64,000 bases of DNA, taken from the NCBI RefSeq assembly GCF_900187455.1, contig NZ_FYDX01000008.1, positions 186,001 through 250,000 on the forward strand, in the 5' to 3' direction. The position numbers were made by a program, and so were the translations under genes. This DNA comes from Pseudomonas sp. Irchel 3E13 (GTDB taxonomy: Bacteria; Pseudomonadota; Gammaproteobacteria; Pseudomonadales; Pseudomonadaceae). Positions 41,073-49,655 of this stretch are shown here, one piece after another; position 1 is the first letter of the stretch, and each line of letters starts with the position of its first letter. Under the pieces are notes generated by a model, which was not told the DNA's origin, searched no databases, and worked only from the letters and a program-made list of their open reading frames with translations.

Positions 41073-43364
41073 TCAGAAGTCCACACTCAGGGTGGTCTGG
41101 AAGGTGCGCGGCGAACCCGGGCGGTACACCGCGGGGCCGGTGGTGCTGGTGAGGATGTAGCCCAGGTAGTCCTTGTCGAAGAGGTTGTCGACGTTAAAGC
41201 GCAACTTGACGCTTTTCAGCGCGCCGTTGCCCCAGGCTTCGCCGCCCAGGTCCAGGTAGGCGTTGTAGAGCGTGTAACCGGGGACCTGTTCGCTGTTGGT
41301 GAAGTTGCTGTAGCGCTCACCGATGTAGCGCGCCGAAAGGTTGAGGATCGCCCACGGTGTGATTTCCCAGGTGATGCCGGTCTGGCCCAGCCAGCGCGGG
41401 CTGTCGGGCAGGTCGTTGCCGCTCAGGGCCAGGCCCGCGGCGTCGTCCTGGAACTGGGCGCGGTTGTAGGTGAGGGCTCCGTTGAGGATCACCTGGCCAC
41501 CCAGCACGCCGGGTTTCCACTGGCCGCTCAGTTCAGTGCCGTAGGCCTGCGCCTTGCCGACGTTCTGGTAGAAGGTTTCGACCTGGCTGCTGCCGGGCAC
41601 CGGTGAGGCGAAGGCTTGCAGGCGGTTGTCGAAATCACTGCGGTACAGCGCCCAGGCGGCGTTGAACGTGGGGCGATTGAGGCGCCAGCCAAGCTCGTAG
41701 TTCTTCGCCCGCTCCGCTTCCGGCGCCGGTGCCTGGGGGCTGGCGGCACGGTAGATGTCGTCGGCGCCACGCGGTAATGCCATGTTCTCGGAGTACGAGG
41801 CGAACAACTGGCTGCTGTCGGTGAGGTTGTAGACCGCCCCCAGTTGCGGCAGGAAACCGTCGCGCCAGGTCGTCGACAGGCGCGGGTTGCGGCCGTTGAT
41901 GTAGTCGCCGGCGTTGCGTTGGCCTTCGATGCGGTAGTCCAGTTCGAGGCGCTTGAACCCGTATTGCACGAGCAGGCGGTCATCGAGCAGCGCCCAGGTG
42001 TCTTTCAGGTGCAGTTGCAGCGAGTCACGGGTGGAGGTGAAATCACCCTGCAAGTGCACCGGCTCGTTGCGCAACGGCTCACCCGCCGGGCTGCCTCCGA
42101 CGAGGTTGTAGCGCGCCTGCAAGCGGTTGAAGACGTCTTTCTCGGCCCACACGCCGGCTTCCAGGCGATGGGCGCCGAGGTCCCATTGCAGGCCGGTGCG
42201 CGCGCCGTAGCGATGCCCGCTGAGTGCCGAAAGTCCGTACTGCACGCCCCGTGGATCGACCAGCCCGGGCACGTTGCTCTCGGCATTGTGCAGGGCCAGC
42301 GAGGTGGCGTAGGCCTCGGGCGATACGCCGTAGCCGCGCTTGCCCTCGTAATAGAGCGTGGCGTATTGGCTCAGGTTGTCGTTCAGGCGGAATTGTCCGC
42401 CGAGGCTGTAGAGTGTGTCGCGGCGCTGGTTGATGGCTTGCTTGTAGTACTGGTTGTAGCCGCTGTTGCTGTACGGCACGCCCGGCGCTGTCTCGGGCAG
42501 GTCGGGGAGGTAATCGAGGTAGGCGAAGTCGCGTCCGGAGCGGCCAAACGCGTCGTTGGCGGTGCCGTGGTACTGCGCCAGGCTCACGTAGGGCGAGTCG
42601 TAGTCGAAGAACGAGTTGTGCACCGCGCGGAGCCAGACGCTGTTGTCCTCGCCGAAGCGGTAGCGGACCTTGGCCTCCAGGTGTTCGCGGTCGATGGTGC
42701 CGGGGCCGCGCCACAGGTCGCCGTCGATCTTCGAGCGGCTGACATAGGCCGACAGCCCCTGGTGTTCGCCGGTCTGCAGACGCACGAAGCTGCGCCGCAG
42801 GCTGTCGCTGCCCAAGGTGTAGGACAGGCTCGCACCCGGCTCCGGGGACGGGTCGATGGTCTGGTAATCGACATAAGGCCCGAGCGAGGCATAGCCGGAC
42901 TGGGTGACATCACCGGCACCGGTGGAGGCGGTCACCCGCTCGGTGTTCTCGTTGTCCACGTAGCGATAGATCGGGCTGCCGCCGAACTGGTCGCTGCGCC
43001 CCAGCGGCACGCCGTCGAGCGAGAAACCGATCTGTTGCAGGTTGAACGCCCGCACGAACACCGAATTGCCGAACTCATAGAGGCCCAGCGCATCGTTGAC
43101 CTGCACGTTGAAGCCGGGCAGGGCTTCGAGCATTTTCAGGCCCGAGGTGCCTGCGGGCGCTGAAAGCAGCGCCTGGTGCGAGATGCTCAGGGTGTTGCTG
43201 ATGCGGTCTTCGCCGATGGCGGCGCTGGCTTCGGTGACGCGGGCACCGACCACCTGGACCTTGTCCAGGGTGGTATCGGCGGCCCAGGCAGGGGCGGTGA
43301 GCAGGCCGCCGACCAGCAGGCCGGGCAGGTGTTTGCGCGAGAACAGCGGGACGTGGTGAATCAT
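41073..43364 (-). CDS. TonB-dependent outer-membrane receptor without signalling domain
   Basis: The 763-residue receptor has a signal peptide (LPGLLVGGLLTAPAWAAD), a TonB box-like TLDKVQVVG, a plug (ALLSAPAGTSGLKMLEALPGFNVQVND, FVRAFNLQQIGFSLDGVPLG) and a barrel ending FQTTLSVDF. The mature protein starts directly with the plug, so there is no STN signalling domain, although a FecI/FecR-type pair is encoded divergently. It forms a probable two-gene unit with the downstream dipeptidase. The substrate is unknown; a peptide-containing siderophore is one option. AAGGATCG precedes ATG 43364; a longer frame upstream is not a signal peptide. Confidence 0.85.
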   Translation of the reverse strand: MIHHVPLFSRKHLPGLLVGGLLTAPAWAADTTLDKVQVVGARVTEASAAIGEDRISNTLSISHQALLSAPAGTSGLKMLEALPGFNVQVNDALGLYEFGNSVFVRAFNLQQIGFSLDGVPLGRSDQFGGSPIYRYVDNENTERVTASTGAGDVTQSGYASLGPYVDYQTIDPSPEPGASLSYTLGSDSLRRSFVRLQTGEHQGLSAYVSRSKIDGDLWRGPGTIDREHLEAKVRYRFGEDNSVWLRAVHNSFFDYDSPYVSLAQYHGTANDAFGRSGRDFAYLDYLPDLPETAPGVPYSNSGYNQYYKQAINQRRDTLYSLGGQFRLNDNLSQYATLYYEGKRGYGVSPEAYATSLALHNAESNVPGLVDPRGVQYGLSALSGHRYGARTGLQWDLGAHRLEAGVWAEKDVFNRLQARYNLVGGSPAGEPLRNEPVHLQGDFTSTRDSLQLHLKDTWALLDDRLLVQYGFKRLELDYRIEGQRNAGDYINGRNPRLSTTWRDGFLPQLGAVYNLTDSSQLFASYSENMALPRGADDIYRAASPQAPAPEAERAKNYELGWRLNRPTFNAAWALYRSDFDNRLQAFASPVPGSSQVETFYQNVGKAQAYGTELSGQWKPGVLGGQVILNGALTYNRAQFQDDAAGLALSGNDLPDSPRWLGQTGITWEITPWAILNLSARYIGERYSNFTNSEQVPGYTLYNAYLDLGGEAWGNGALKSVKLRFNVDNLFDKDYLGYILTSTTGPAVYRPGSPRTFQTTLSVDF

Positions 43365-43911
43365 GAGCGATCCTTGGCAAAGAGTTCCATCAGCGCCCGC
43401 TGGCGCCGTGGGCGAACAGCCGCAGGCTGTCGGGAAAATCATGCGGGGCGTATTCGGGCGCGGGGGCGGGACGATCCCGAACCGCCCGCACGTGCCGAAT
43501 GGCTCGTGCGCACGTCAGGGAGGCGGGGGAAAACGTCGGGGCATGGATGAAACTCCGGGTCGGTGAAGCGCAGTGGTCTACTGGCCGTTGTTTCCCACCT
43601 TGAGCAACGAGAGCCCGGGATTTTCAGTCAATCATTTAGAACATCTTGTCAGGTGGCTATAACCACTGGCGGGCGCTGGCACGCTGATTCAAGGCGAGAT
43701 GGAGGGGCAATTCAGGTGCACGCCAAGGGACCGTGGGGCGCGGCGCATATATGCAAAACTTTCATGTCTCTACGATTTTTTATTCTTTTTCAGCGTGATT
43801 TCCCTGGGGCACACTCGACCCAACTGCCAGGGAAGCAGTCAACCGATCCCTTGACCGGCCACCACCTTCTTGTCCGATGGCGTGCGCAGTCCCTCAGAAG
43901 ATTGTCAGACC
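43365..43911. other. Divergent promoter region between TonB receptor and ECF sigma genes
   Basis: This 547-bp region has no credible gene. It holds an AT-richer stretch (43745-43795) before the sigma-factor gene. A weak Fur-like patch may exist around 43627-43650 (TCAGTCAATCATTTAG), but it is too poor to call. Confidence 0.3.
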
Positions 43912-44421
43912 ATGGATGTGGAAAACCTGCCCAAACAGCAGACCGTGACCCGTATTTTCCGCGAGCATTACGCCTGGTTGCACACGCGCCTGGCGTTTCG
44001 CACCGGCTGCCGCCACAGCGCCGAAGATCTCGCCGCCGAAACCTTTCTGCGGGTGTGGATGCTCCCCGACCCAGGCGCGATCCGCGAGCCGCGCGCGCTG
44101 TTGACCACCATTGCCCAGCGCCTGATGTACGAAACCTGGCGGCGCCGTGATCTGGAAAAAGCCTGTCTGCAGGCATTGGCCCTGGTGCCGGAAGAGTTCC
44201 AGCACTCGCCGCAGGAGCAACTGATGCTCATCGAGAGCCTGGTCGCTATCGACCGGCTGCTCGATGGCTTGTCCAGCCAGTCGCGCACGGTGTTCGTGCT
44301 CAGTCAGCTCGAGGGACTCACCTACGTGCAGATCCAGGGCCGCCTGGGGTTGTCCCTCGGGCGCATTCATCAACTCATGGCCCAGGCTCTGCGCTGCTGT
44401 TACCGAGGGTTGCAAGCATGA
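43912..44421 (+). CDS. ECF sigma factor, FecI type
   Basis: The 169-residue protein has region 2 (IFREHYAWLHTRLAFRTGCRHSAEDLAAETFLRVW) with the usual core-binding and -10 recognition helices, and region 4 (LDGLSSQSRTVFVLSQLEGLTYVQIQGRLGLSLGRIHQLMAQAL). Length and motifs fit the iron-starvation FecI group. I chose ATG 43912 to match the family N-terminus; an earlier in-frame ATG at 43870 is possible. It overlaps the start of a fecR-like remnant by four bases. FecI-type factors normally drive a TonB receptor gene nearby, here the divergent one at 41073-43364. Confidence 0.88.
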   Translation: MDVENLPKQQTVTRIFREHYAWLHTRLAFRTGCRHSAEDLAAETFLRVWMLPDPGAIREPRALLTTIAQRLMYETWRRRDLEKACLQALALVPEEFQHSPQEQLMLIESLVAIDRLLDGLSSQSRTVFVLSQLEGLTYVQIQGRLGLSLGRIHQLMAQALRCCYRGLQA

Positions 44422-44848
44422 ACGAGCAGCGTCTCGACGACCCGGTGGCGGAGGAGGCCATCGACTGGATGGTGCGCTTGCAGTCGGGTGACTTCGACGA
44501 TCACCTCCACGCTGAACTGGAGCACTGGCGCAGCCGTTCCAGCCACCATCGCCAGGTGTACCAGCGCCTGCTGGCGGGGCTGGCGCAGTTCCAGCAATCG
44601 CCGTGGCGGGGTCGCGCCAGTCAGCCATTGTTGCGCAGTCTCGAACAGTCCGATGGTCGCCGCACCTTCCTGCGTACGGCGTTGGGTCTCAGCCTGCTGC
44701 TGGGGGGCGCGGGCTGGCTGGCCAGTTCGCCCCAGGACGCCTGGTGCGACGGCCGCGAGCCCAGCACCTTTCGTGGGATGATTGCCGGCAGACGCTGGAG
44801 ATCCTCCAGCAGAGCCCGCCGCTCAACGTCGTGCAAGTGACTGGCTAG
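44418..44848 (+). pseudogene. FecR-type anti-sigma factor, internally deleted and frameshifted
   Basis: The N-terminal anti-sigma domain is intact (PVAEEAIDWMVRLQSGDF, LEHWRSRSSHHRQVYQRL) and a membrane segment follows (TALGLSLLLGGAGWLASS). Right after it, around 44765-44790, the frame changes: the shifted frame reads WDDCRQTLEILQQSPPLNVVQV, which looks like the extreme C-terminus of FecR. A normal FecR has about 320 residues, so roughly 180 central residues encoding the periplasmic domain are missing, and the read-through product has 140 residues. The remnant may still hold the sigma factor or may leave it unregulated. Confidence 0.8.
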
Positions 44849-44866
44849 CGCAGAAGGTGTAGGCCT

Positions 44867-45181
44867 CTAAAGCGCCCTCAACATCCGCTCCACCTGCTGC
44901 ACTTCCCACTGGCTCATGAACTCCACCGGGTTGGTGCCGTATGGGTGCGCGGTGTCGTACAGATAGGCGGCGCCTTCGGGGTCGTAGCAGCGATCGCAGT
45001 GGCTCAGCCGGTCGCCGTCGTTGTGCAGGGTGAACACCCAGCCATCGACCTCCACGGTCAGCAGCCCGCCGCCACTCTCCAGCCAGCCTTGCTCACCGAT
45101 CCGGCGCATCGGCCGAATGCCCTGGGCGATGTCTCGAAGAATCTGGTAGGCCTCGCGGGGTTTCAGGGTCGGGGTCGTCAC
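44867..45181 (-). CDS. Small hypothetical protein
   Basis: The 104-residue soluble protein (PREAYQILRDIAQG..., WVFTLHNDGDRLSHCDRCYDPEG) has one CxxC and many aromatic residues. It resembles a conserved Pseudomonas hypothetical family that I cannot name with confidence. It faces away from the following hydrolase gene and converges on the fecR remnant. Confidence 0.55.
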   Translation of the reverse strand: MTTPTLKPREAYQILRDIAQGIRPMRRIGEQGWLESGGGLLTVEVDGWVFTLHNDGDRLSHCDRCYDPEGAAYLYDTAHPYGTNPVEFMSQWEVQQVERMLRAL

Positions 45182-45309
45182 GTTGGGCTGCTATCCGGGG
45201 GATTTTGCGGAAGGTTACAGGAGGGCTTTGTGCGGTTTCCAGTTCGCGAGGCGATTCTGTGGCCCAGTCGAGGCTACGATGAAAGCCTGGTCGCGAAGGG
45301 TGTGAAGTG

Positions 45310-46350
45310 ATGATGAGGTTAGTGCTGTGGGCGTTGCTGTTGATGCTGGCGCCGCTGCGGGTGTTGGCTGCCGAGGACGGCGCTTGCGCCGAACGCGCCG
45401 GTTCCGCCTGTTTGCGGTCATTCGAACTGCCGGAGCAGGCGGGGCGCATGAGTTTCTACGCATCGGATTCCGCCCCTGCGCCGCAGTCGGTGCTGGTGGT
45501 GATGCATGGTCACCCACGGGACGCCAATCGCAGTTTCGAGGCCGGCTTGCAGGCAGTGCGTGGGGCGGGACGATTGGCCGACACCCTGGTGGTCGCGCCG
45601 CTGTACCAGGTGGCCGACGCCAACCGTTGCCACACCCGTGGCGTACCGCTTGCGCAAGCGGGCGACGCGCTGTGGACCTGCGCCGGATGGCTCGCGGGCG
45701 AACCTTCGCTGGGCCCTCAGCCGATCGGCGCCTTCGCCGCCCTCGACGCGCTGCTGGTGGAACTGCACAGGCAGTGGCCGAGCGTGCGCAGCGTGACCCT
45801 GGCCGGGTTTTCGGCGGGGGCGCAGATGTTGCAGCACAGCATTGGGTTCGCCGCCGATCCGCCGGCGGGTATCGCGGTGCGTTATGTGATCGCCGATCCG
45901 GGCAGTTGGCTCTATTTCGATCCCGTGCGGCCTTTGCCCGAGGGCGGATGGGCGGCGTGCGCTGCTGGCTGTCGTTTCACCTTTCAGGTGCCCCAGGCGT
46001 GCCCCGGCTATGACCACTGGAAATACGGCGTTCAGGCCTTGCCTGGCTATCTCGGCCGCAGCGCGGAGCAGGCGCGGGCGCGCTATGGGGCGACGCAGGT
46101 GGATTATCTTGAGGGCGCGCTGGACAGCAGCCGCGCGAAAGGCGCGTTCTACCCGATTCTCGACACATCCTGCGCGGCCATGGCGCAAGGCCCTTTCCGT
46201 TTGCAAAGGGGCCTGGCCTATACGGCCTACGAGCAAACACTGCTTAAACCGCAACTGGCCCGGCGAATGATCGTGGTGCCGGGGTGCGGGCACGATGTGA
46301 CGTGTGTGTTGCCTTCCGAGGCGGCGCGGGCGGTGTTGTTCGGGCGCTAG
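45310..46350 (+). CDS. Exported alpha/beta hydrolase
   Basis: The 346-residue protein has a signal peptide (VLWALLLMLAPLRVLAAED) and an alpha/beta hydrolase fold: strand and oxyanion region VLVVMHGHPRDANR, nucleophile elbow GFSAG (Ser168), and a terminal His in PGCGHDVTC. There are eight or more cysteines, consistent with disulfides outside the cytoplasm. The substrate is not readable; esterase or amidase is possible. Several start codons in a row (45307 GTG, 45310 and 45313 ATG) make the exact start uncertain. Confidence 0.72.
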   Translation: MMRLVLWALLLMLAPLRVLAAEDGACAERAGSACLRSFELPEQAGRMSFYASDSAPAPQSVLVVMHGHPRDANRSFEAGLQAVRGAGRLADTLVVAPLYQVADANRCHTRGVPLAQAGDALWTCAGWLAGEPSLGPQPIGAFAALDALLVELHRQWPSVRSVTLAGFSAGAQMLQHSIGFAADPPAGIAVRYVIADPGSWLYFDPVRPLPEGGWAACAAGCRFTFQVPQACPGYDHWKYGVQALPGYLGRSAEQARARYGATQVDYLEGALDSSRAKGAFYPILDTSCAAMAQGPFRLQRGLAYTAYEQTLLKPQLARRMIVVPGCGHDVTCVLPSEAARAVLFGR

Positions 46351-46429
46351 GCCGACGTCCGCGGTCATTGGCTCACTGCTGTGGGCCGGCTAGATTGGCT
46401 ACAGGTCCGATCATTTCCAGGGAGTTTTC

Positions 46430-47530
46430 ATGCGCGCTCGTCAACTCGGTATCCGCGTCGGTGTCGGTACGCCCGGCGAATTCAATGCCATCACCGATGT
46501 GCCCGGTGTTCGTGTCGGCCACAGCACCGTGCTGGCCGACGCCGCCGACGGCAAGCAGGTCCGCACCGGCGTCACGGTGGTGCAACCGCGGGCCGGCGAG
46601 GCGCGTTTGCAGCCGTGCTTCGCCGGCGTGCATGTGCTGAACGGCAATGGCGACGCCACCGGCCTGGAGTGGATTCGCGAGGCCGGCCTGCTGAGCACGC
46701 CCATCGCCATCACCAACACCCACAGTGTCGGCGTGGTGCGGGATGCGCTGGTGGCGGCCGAACGCGATGCGCTGGCCGACCCGTCGGTGTACTGGTGCAT
46801 GCCGGTGGTGATGGAAACCTACGACGGCGTGCTCAACGATATCTGGGGGCAGCATGTGCGCCCCGAGCATGTCCGCGAGGCGCTGGCCGACGCGAAAACC
46901 GGGCCGGTGAGCGAAGGCGCGGTGGGCGGTGGCACCGGGATGATCTGTCATGAGTTCAAGGGCGGTATCGGCAGTGCTTCGCGCAAGTTACCGGCGGCGC
47001 AGGGCGGCTGGACGGTCGGCGCGCTGGTCCAGGCCAATCATGGTCAGCGCCAGCAATTGCGGGTCGATGGTTATCCGGTGGGGCGGGTGCTGGATGACCT
47101 GCCGTCGCCGTTCGCCACGGGTGGCGAGCCGGGCATGGGCTCGATCGTAGTGGTCATCGCCACCGACGCGCCTCTGCTGCCCCATCAATGCCAGCGCCTG
47201 GCGCAGCGCGCCGCCATCGGCATTGCCCGCACCGGCGGTGGCACCGAGGACTCCAGTGGCGACCTGTTCATCGCTTTTTCCAGCGCCGATCAACACCTGC
47301 CCCCGGCCGGTTACGGACGCAAGGGCATCGCCTTTTCCCAGGCGGTGCAGATGGTCAACAACGACCATATCAGCCCGCTGTTCCTGGCCGCGGCGGAGGC
47401 GGTGGAAGAGGCCATCGTCAATGCACTGCTGGCCGGCACTGACATGCGCAGCGCCGATGGCGTGCTCGTGCCGGGGCTGGGTGGCGAGCGCCTGCTCAAG
47501 GCGCTGCGCGAGGTGGGTTGGCGCGGCTGA
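46430..47530 (+). CDS. dmpA: DmpA-type aminopeptidase (P1 family, self-processing)
   Basis: The 366-residue protein of the DmpA/ornithine-acetyltransferase fold has the start TPGEFNAITDVPGVRVGH and the autocleavage site GEPGMGSIVVV, where Ser238 becomes the N-terminal nucleophile of the beta subunit (Gly-Ser 249/250 in DmpA). Also seen are EGAVGGGTGM and GRKGIAFSQAVQMVNNDHISPLF. Family members release L- or D-amino acids or beta-amino acids from short peptides. No signal peptide is visible. AGGGAG lies 6 bp upstream of the ATG. Its stop lies one base from that of the convergent PAP2 gene. Confidence 0.88.
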   Translation: MRARQLGIRVGVGTPGEFNAITDVPGVRVGHSTVLADAADGKQVRTGVTVVQPRAGEARLQPCFAGVHVLNGNGDATGLEWIREAGLLSTPIAITNTHSVGVVRDALVAAERDALADPSVYWCMPVVMETYDGVLNDIWGQHVRPEHVREALADAKTGPVSEGAVGGGTGMICHEFKGGIGSASRKLPAAQGGWTVGALVQANHGQRQQLRVDGYPVGRVLDDLPSPFATGGEPGMGSIVVVIATDAPLLPHQCQRLAQRAAIGIARTGGGTEDSSGDLFIAFSSADQHLPPAGYGRKGIAFSQAVQMVNNDHISPLFLAAAEAVEEAIVNALLAGTDMRSADGVLVPGLGGERLLKALREVGWRG

Positions 47531-47531
47531 A

Positions 47532-48374
47532 TCAGGCAGCGTCGGCGCGAGCGAAGCCTTCGGCAGGTGACGGTGCGCGGCGTGCGGCGCGGTTTGGCGC
47601 CGCCTGCAAGGCTGGCCGGCCATAGAACACCAGCGCCGTTGCCCAACTGGTCAGCCAGACGAATATCCCGGCCCAGAAGGTGTGCGACATGTAGTGCCAA
47701 CCCTGCAGCACGCGTGTGGTGCCGTAGATGAACCCGACCACCAGAATCGCCACCAGCAACTTGCGCGCGTGAACCCAGCGGTACCGCCGTGCGACGAAGT
47801 ACAGGGCCAGCAGGGTGAAACCGCTGGACGCGTGCCCGGCTGGCCAGCAACGACCGTCGCCGGCCTTGCTCAGCAGGCTGAACTGGTTGAACCATTCGAG
47901 GTGCGGCTGGGCGCCGCCGTACAGCGTGGTTTCCACCGGGCAATACACGCCGGTGTGGCTCTTCAGGAAGTGGATGACCCCGGTGCACAGGGCGAAGGCC
48001 ACCACCACGAAAACGAAATCGCGGCGATGTCGCGCAGTGAAGCGCAACACCGGGGCGATCCGCGCGGTTTCCAGCAGGCGCACCGGCGCCGTATGGGAAA
48101 ACTTCGCAAGGCCCGGCCAGAGCACCGACAGCAGCATCCCGATGATGGCCGCCTCGCCCGTCCAGTCCGGCAGGATGCGCGGCCATTTGTGGGTCAGTTT
48201 CTCGAACAGTTGATCGTGAAAGAACAGGAACTGGCCAGTGGCCGGGTCGATCAGCAGGTTACTGATCCAGCGATCGAGGTTGGTCAGGTCGAACAACAGG
48301 AATACCGCCAGCGCCAGTGCCAGCGGAACACCCAGGTTGAGCAGATAGAAACGGCTACGGGACGAAGACGACAT
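47532..48374 (-). CDS. PAP2-family membrane phosphatase
   Basis: The 280-residue integral membrane protein has about six helices and the acid-phosphatase signatures: KSHTGVYCPVE (motif 1), CWPAGHASSGF (motif 2, PxGH) and TRVLQGWHYMSHTFWAG (motif 3). Such enzymes remove phosphate from lipids such as undecaprenyl pyrophosphate or lipid A. It lies two bases after the histidine-phosphatase gene on the same strand, so both are co-expressed and may act on the same envelope phosphates. The ATG at 48374 is chosen because upstream frame sequence belongs to that neighbour. Confidence 0.85.
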   Translation of the reverse strand: MSSSSRSRFYLLNLGVPLALALAVFLLFDLTNLDRWISNLLIDPATGQFLFFHDQLFEKLTHKWPRILPDWTGEAAIIGMLLSVLWPGLAKFSHTAPVRLLETARIAPVLRFTARHRRDFVFVVVAFALCTGVIHFLKSHTGVYCPVETTLYGGAQPHLEWFNQFSLLSKAGDGRCWPAGHASSGFTLLALYFVARRYRWVHARKLLVAILVVGFIYGTTRVLQGWHYMSHTFWAGIFVWLTSWATALVFYGRPALQAAPNRAARRAPSPAEGFARADAA

Positions 48375-48376
48375 GC

Positions 48377-49066
48377 TCAACTCCCGGCACGGGTAACGAG
48401 TTTTTTCCACTGCTCGGCATTCATCTGCCCGAGAATCCGCGCCTTGCCGTTGTTGCCCATCGAGACGAACAGCGCACTCGCGTACTCGCTGGAGCGTTCC
48501 CCGCCTGGCACGTTCAACTGCCGTTCGACGCGGTCGATGCAACCGCTGTGGGTCACCAGGACCAGGTTATAGCCGGCCTCCTTGTGGCTGAAGGCGCTTT
48601 TCGCGAAGTCGCGGTCGCACTGACCGAGCCAGTCCTGGGTAGCGATGGCCTTGCCGAACAGGAAATGCGCGGTCTGTTGCGTGCGCACCTCGGGGCTGCT
48701 CAGCAACTCGGCATGCTGCAGACCGAGTTGCGCAATGCCCTTGCCGACCTCGGTGGCTGACTGGCTGCCGGCCACGGTAATCCCGGCGGGATCGCTCAGG
48801 CAGGTATTGTCCGAGCGGTCGCAGCGCTCGGCGTGGCGGATCAGCACGATCACCGCGCCTTTGGCCCATTCGCTCAAAAGGCCGCTGCTGTTCATCTGTT
48901 GCTCACTGCGAAAGTCCATGACCCGTGTCCGAGTTGCATACCAGGTAGAGAAACCGGCGAGCACGACCAGCATGCCCGTCACCACGGCCAACGCCCTCGT
49001 GGACAGTCGTCGGCGTCGGTTGGCCGGGTGGGGAAGGTCGGGATGGGTGATTGCGCCTTGCAACAT
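48377..49066 (-). CDS. Membrane-anchored histidine phosphatase (Ais-like)
   Basis: The 229-residue protein has one N-terminal membrane segment (ALAVVTGMLVVLAGFSTWYA) and a periplasmic phosphoglycerate-mutase-like domain with the catalytic RHAERCD, the SSPEVRTQQTAHF region and the second His in VLVTHSGCIDR. Similar proteins (Ais) dephosphorylate LPS core heptose. Partnership with the adjacent PAP2 phosphatase suggests envelope lipid or LPS dephosphorylation; this is inference. ATG 49066 is preferred, with GGAGTGA upstream. Confidence 0.8.
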   Translation of the reverse strand: MLQGAITHPDLPHPANRRRRLSTRALAVVTGMLVVLAGFSTWYATRTRVMDFRSEQQMNSSGLLSEWAKGAVIVLIRHAERCDRSDNTCLSDPAGITVAGSQSATEVGKGIAQLGLQHAELLSSPEVRTQQTAHFLFGKAIATQDWLGQCDRDFAKSAFSHKEAGYNLVLVTHSGCIDRVERQLNVPGGERSSEYASALFVSMGNNGKARILGQMNAEQWKKLVTRAGS

Positions 49067-49247
49067 GAGGTCACTCCGGACAAAAAGACCGGGCACCGCC
49101 GAAGAGCAGGCCCTGGGAATGACGGCACTGTAGGGAGCGGGGTGTTGAGCGGGAGTGAAGCGGATGTGAAAAATGCCTTGAGGTGGGGGGAGGTGGTTTG
49201 GTGTTCAGGAAGGGCGCGCAAGGGAGTGAATTGCGCCCCGGAGTCAG

Positions 49248-49308
49248 CATGGGTATTTACACATCTCATGGTCTTCAATAGAACACATGAGATGTGTAGA
49301 TGCCCATG
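49248..49308. repeat. Imperfect 23-bp inverted repeat / MITE-like hairpin
   Basis: The arms at 49248-49270 and 49286-49308 pair at 21 of 23 positions, the two exceptions being G-U compatible, around a 15-base loop. The inner 12 bp ACACATCTCATG/CATGAGATGTGT are perfect. The right arm resembles the right end of the element at 27218-27384. It lies just after the end of the T6SS module, so it may also end its transcript. Confidence 0.6.
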
Positions 49309-49331
49309 TTTCAGAGCGCGATATCGATTGC

Positions 49332-49655
49332 TTACAGATGAACGTCCTTGGTTCTTTTTTTGAACCAGCGCTTTGGTGTCCAAGGCATAGGGTTAGCAAA
49401 CGCATGAAAAAATAGACAGAAGACGGCGGTCCAGATTATTTCGGGGTGATCAATATCCAACCTGGGAAAGCAATTATAGAAAGCTATGCATTGTGTCTGT
49501 ACAAGTCTCAGATGGAATACGCCGAAGCTCAGATTAAAAATCATGGAGGCCAGTAAATACCTGTTTTTTAAATTTTCACCGGAGAGACGGATTCTTAGTA
49601 AGTAAGCGGCAACCACTCCAACAAAGGCACCCAAGATATAAGTTGCGCTCATCAT
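49332..49655 (-). CDS. Small membrane protein, putative immunity protein of the T6SS effector
   Basis: The 107-residue protein has three hydrophobic segments (ATYILGAFVGVVAAYLL, LASMIFNLSFGVFHL, IIWTAVFCLFFHAFA) and a basic tail. It has no recognised family. Its start overlaps the stop of the DUF4225-like gene by three bases, and its base composition is much more AT-rich than the surroundings. A membrane protein encoded directly after a T6SS effector is the classic place for an immunity protein, which is the basis of this call. Confidence 0.62.
   Translation of the reverse strand: MMSATYILGAFVGVVAAYLLRIRLSGENLKNRYLLASMIFNLSFGVFHLRLVQTQCIAFYNCFPRLDIDHPEIIWTAVFCLFFHAFANPMPWTPKRWFKKRTKDVHL

Noticed and set aside
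43620..43655. Possible Fur box in the divergent promoter region of the ECF sigma gene
   Set aside because: Too many mismatches to the GATAATGATAATCATTATC consensus to call without a matrix scan.
44867..45181. Treating the 104-residue gene as part of the fecI/fecR unit
   Set aside because: It is on the opposite strand, converges on the remnant and has no membrane or anti-sigma features.
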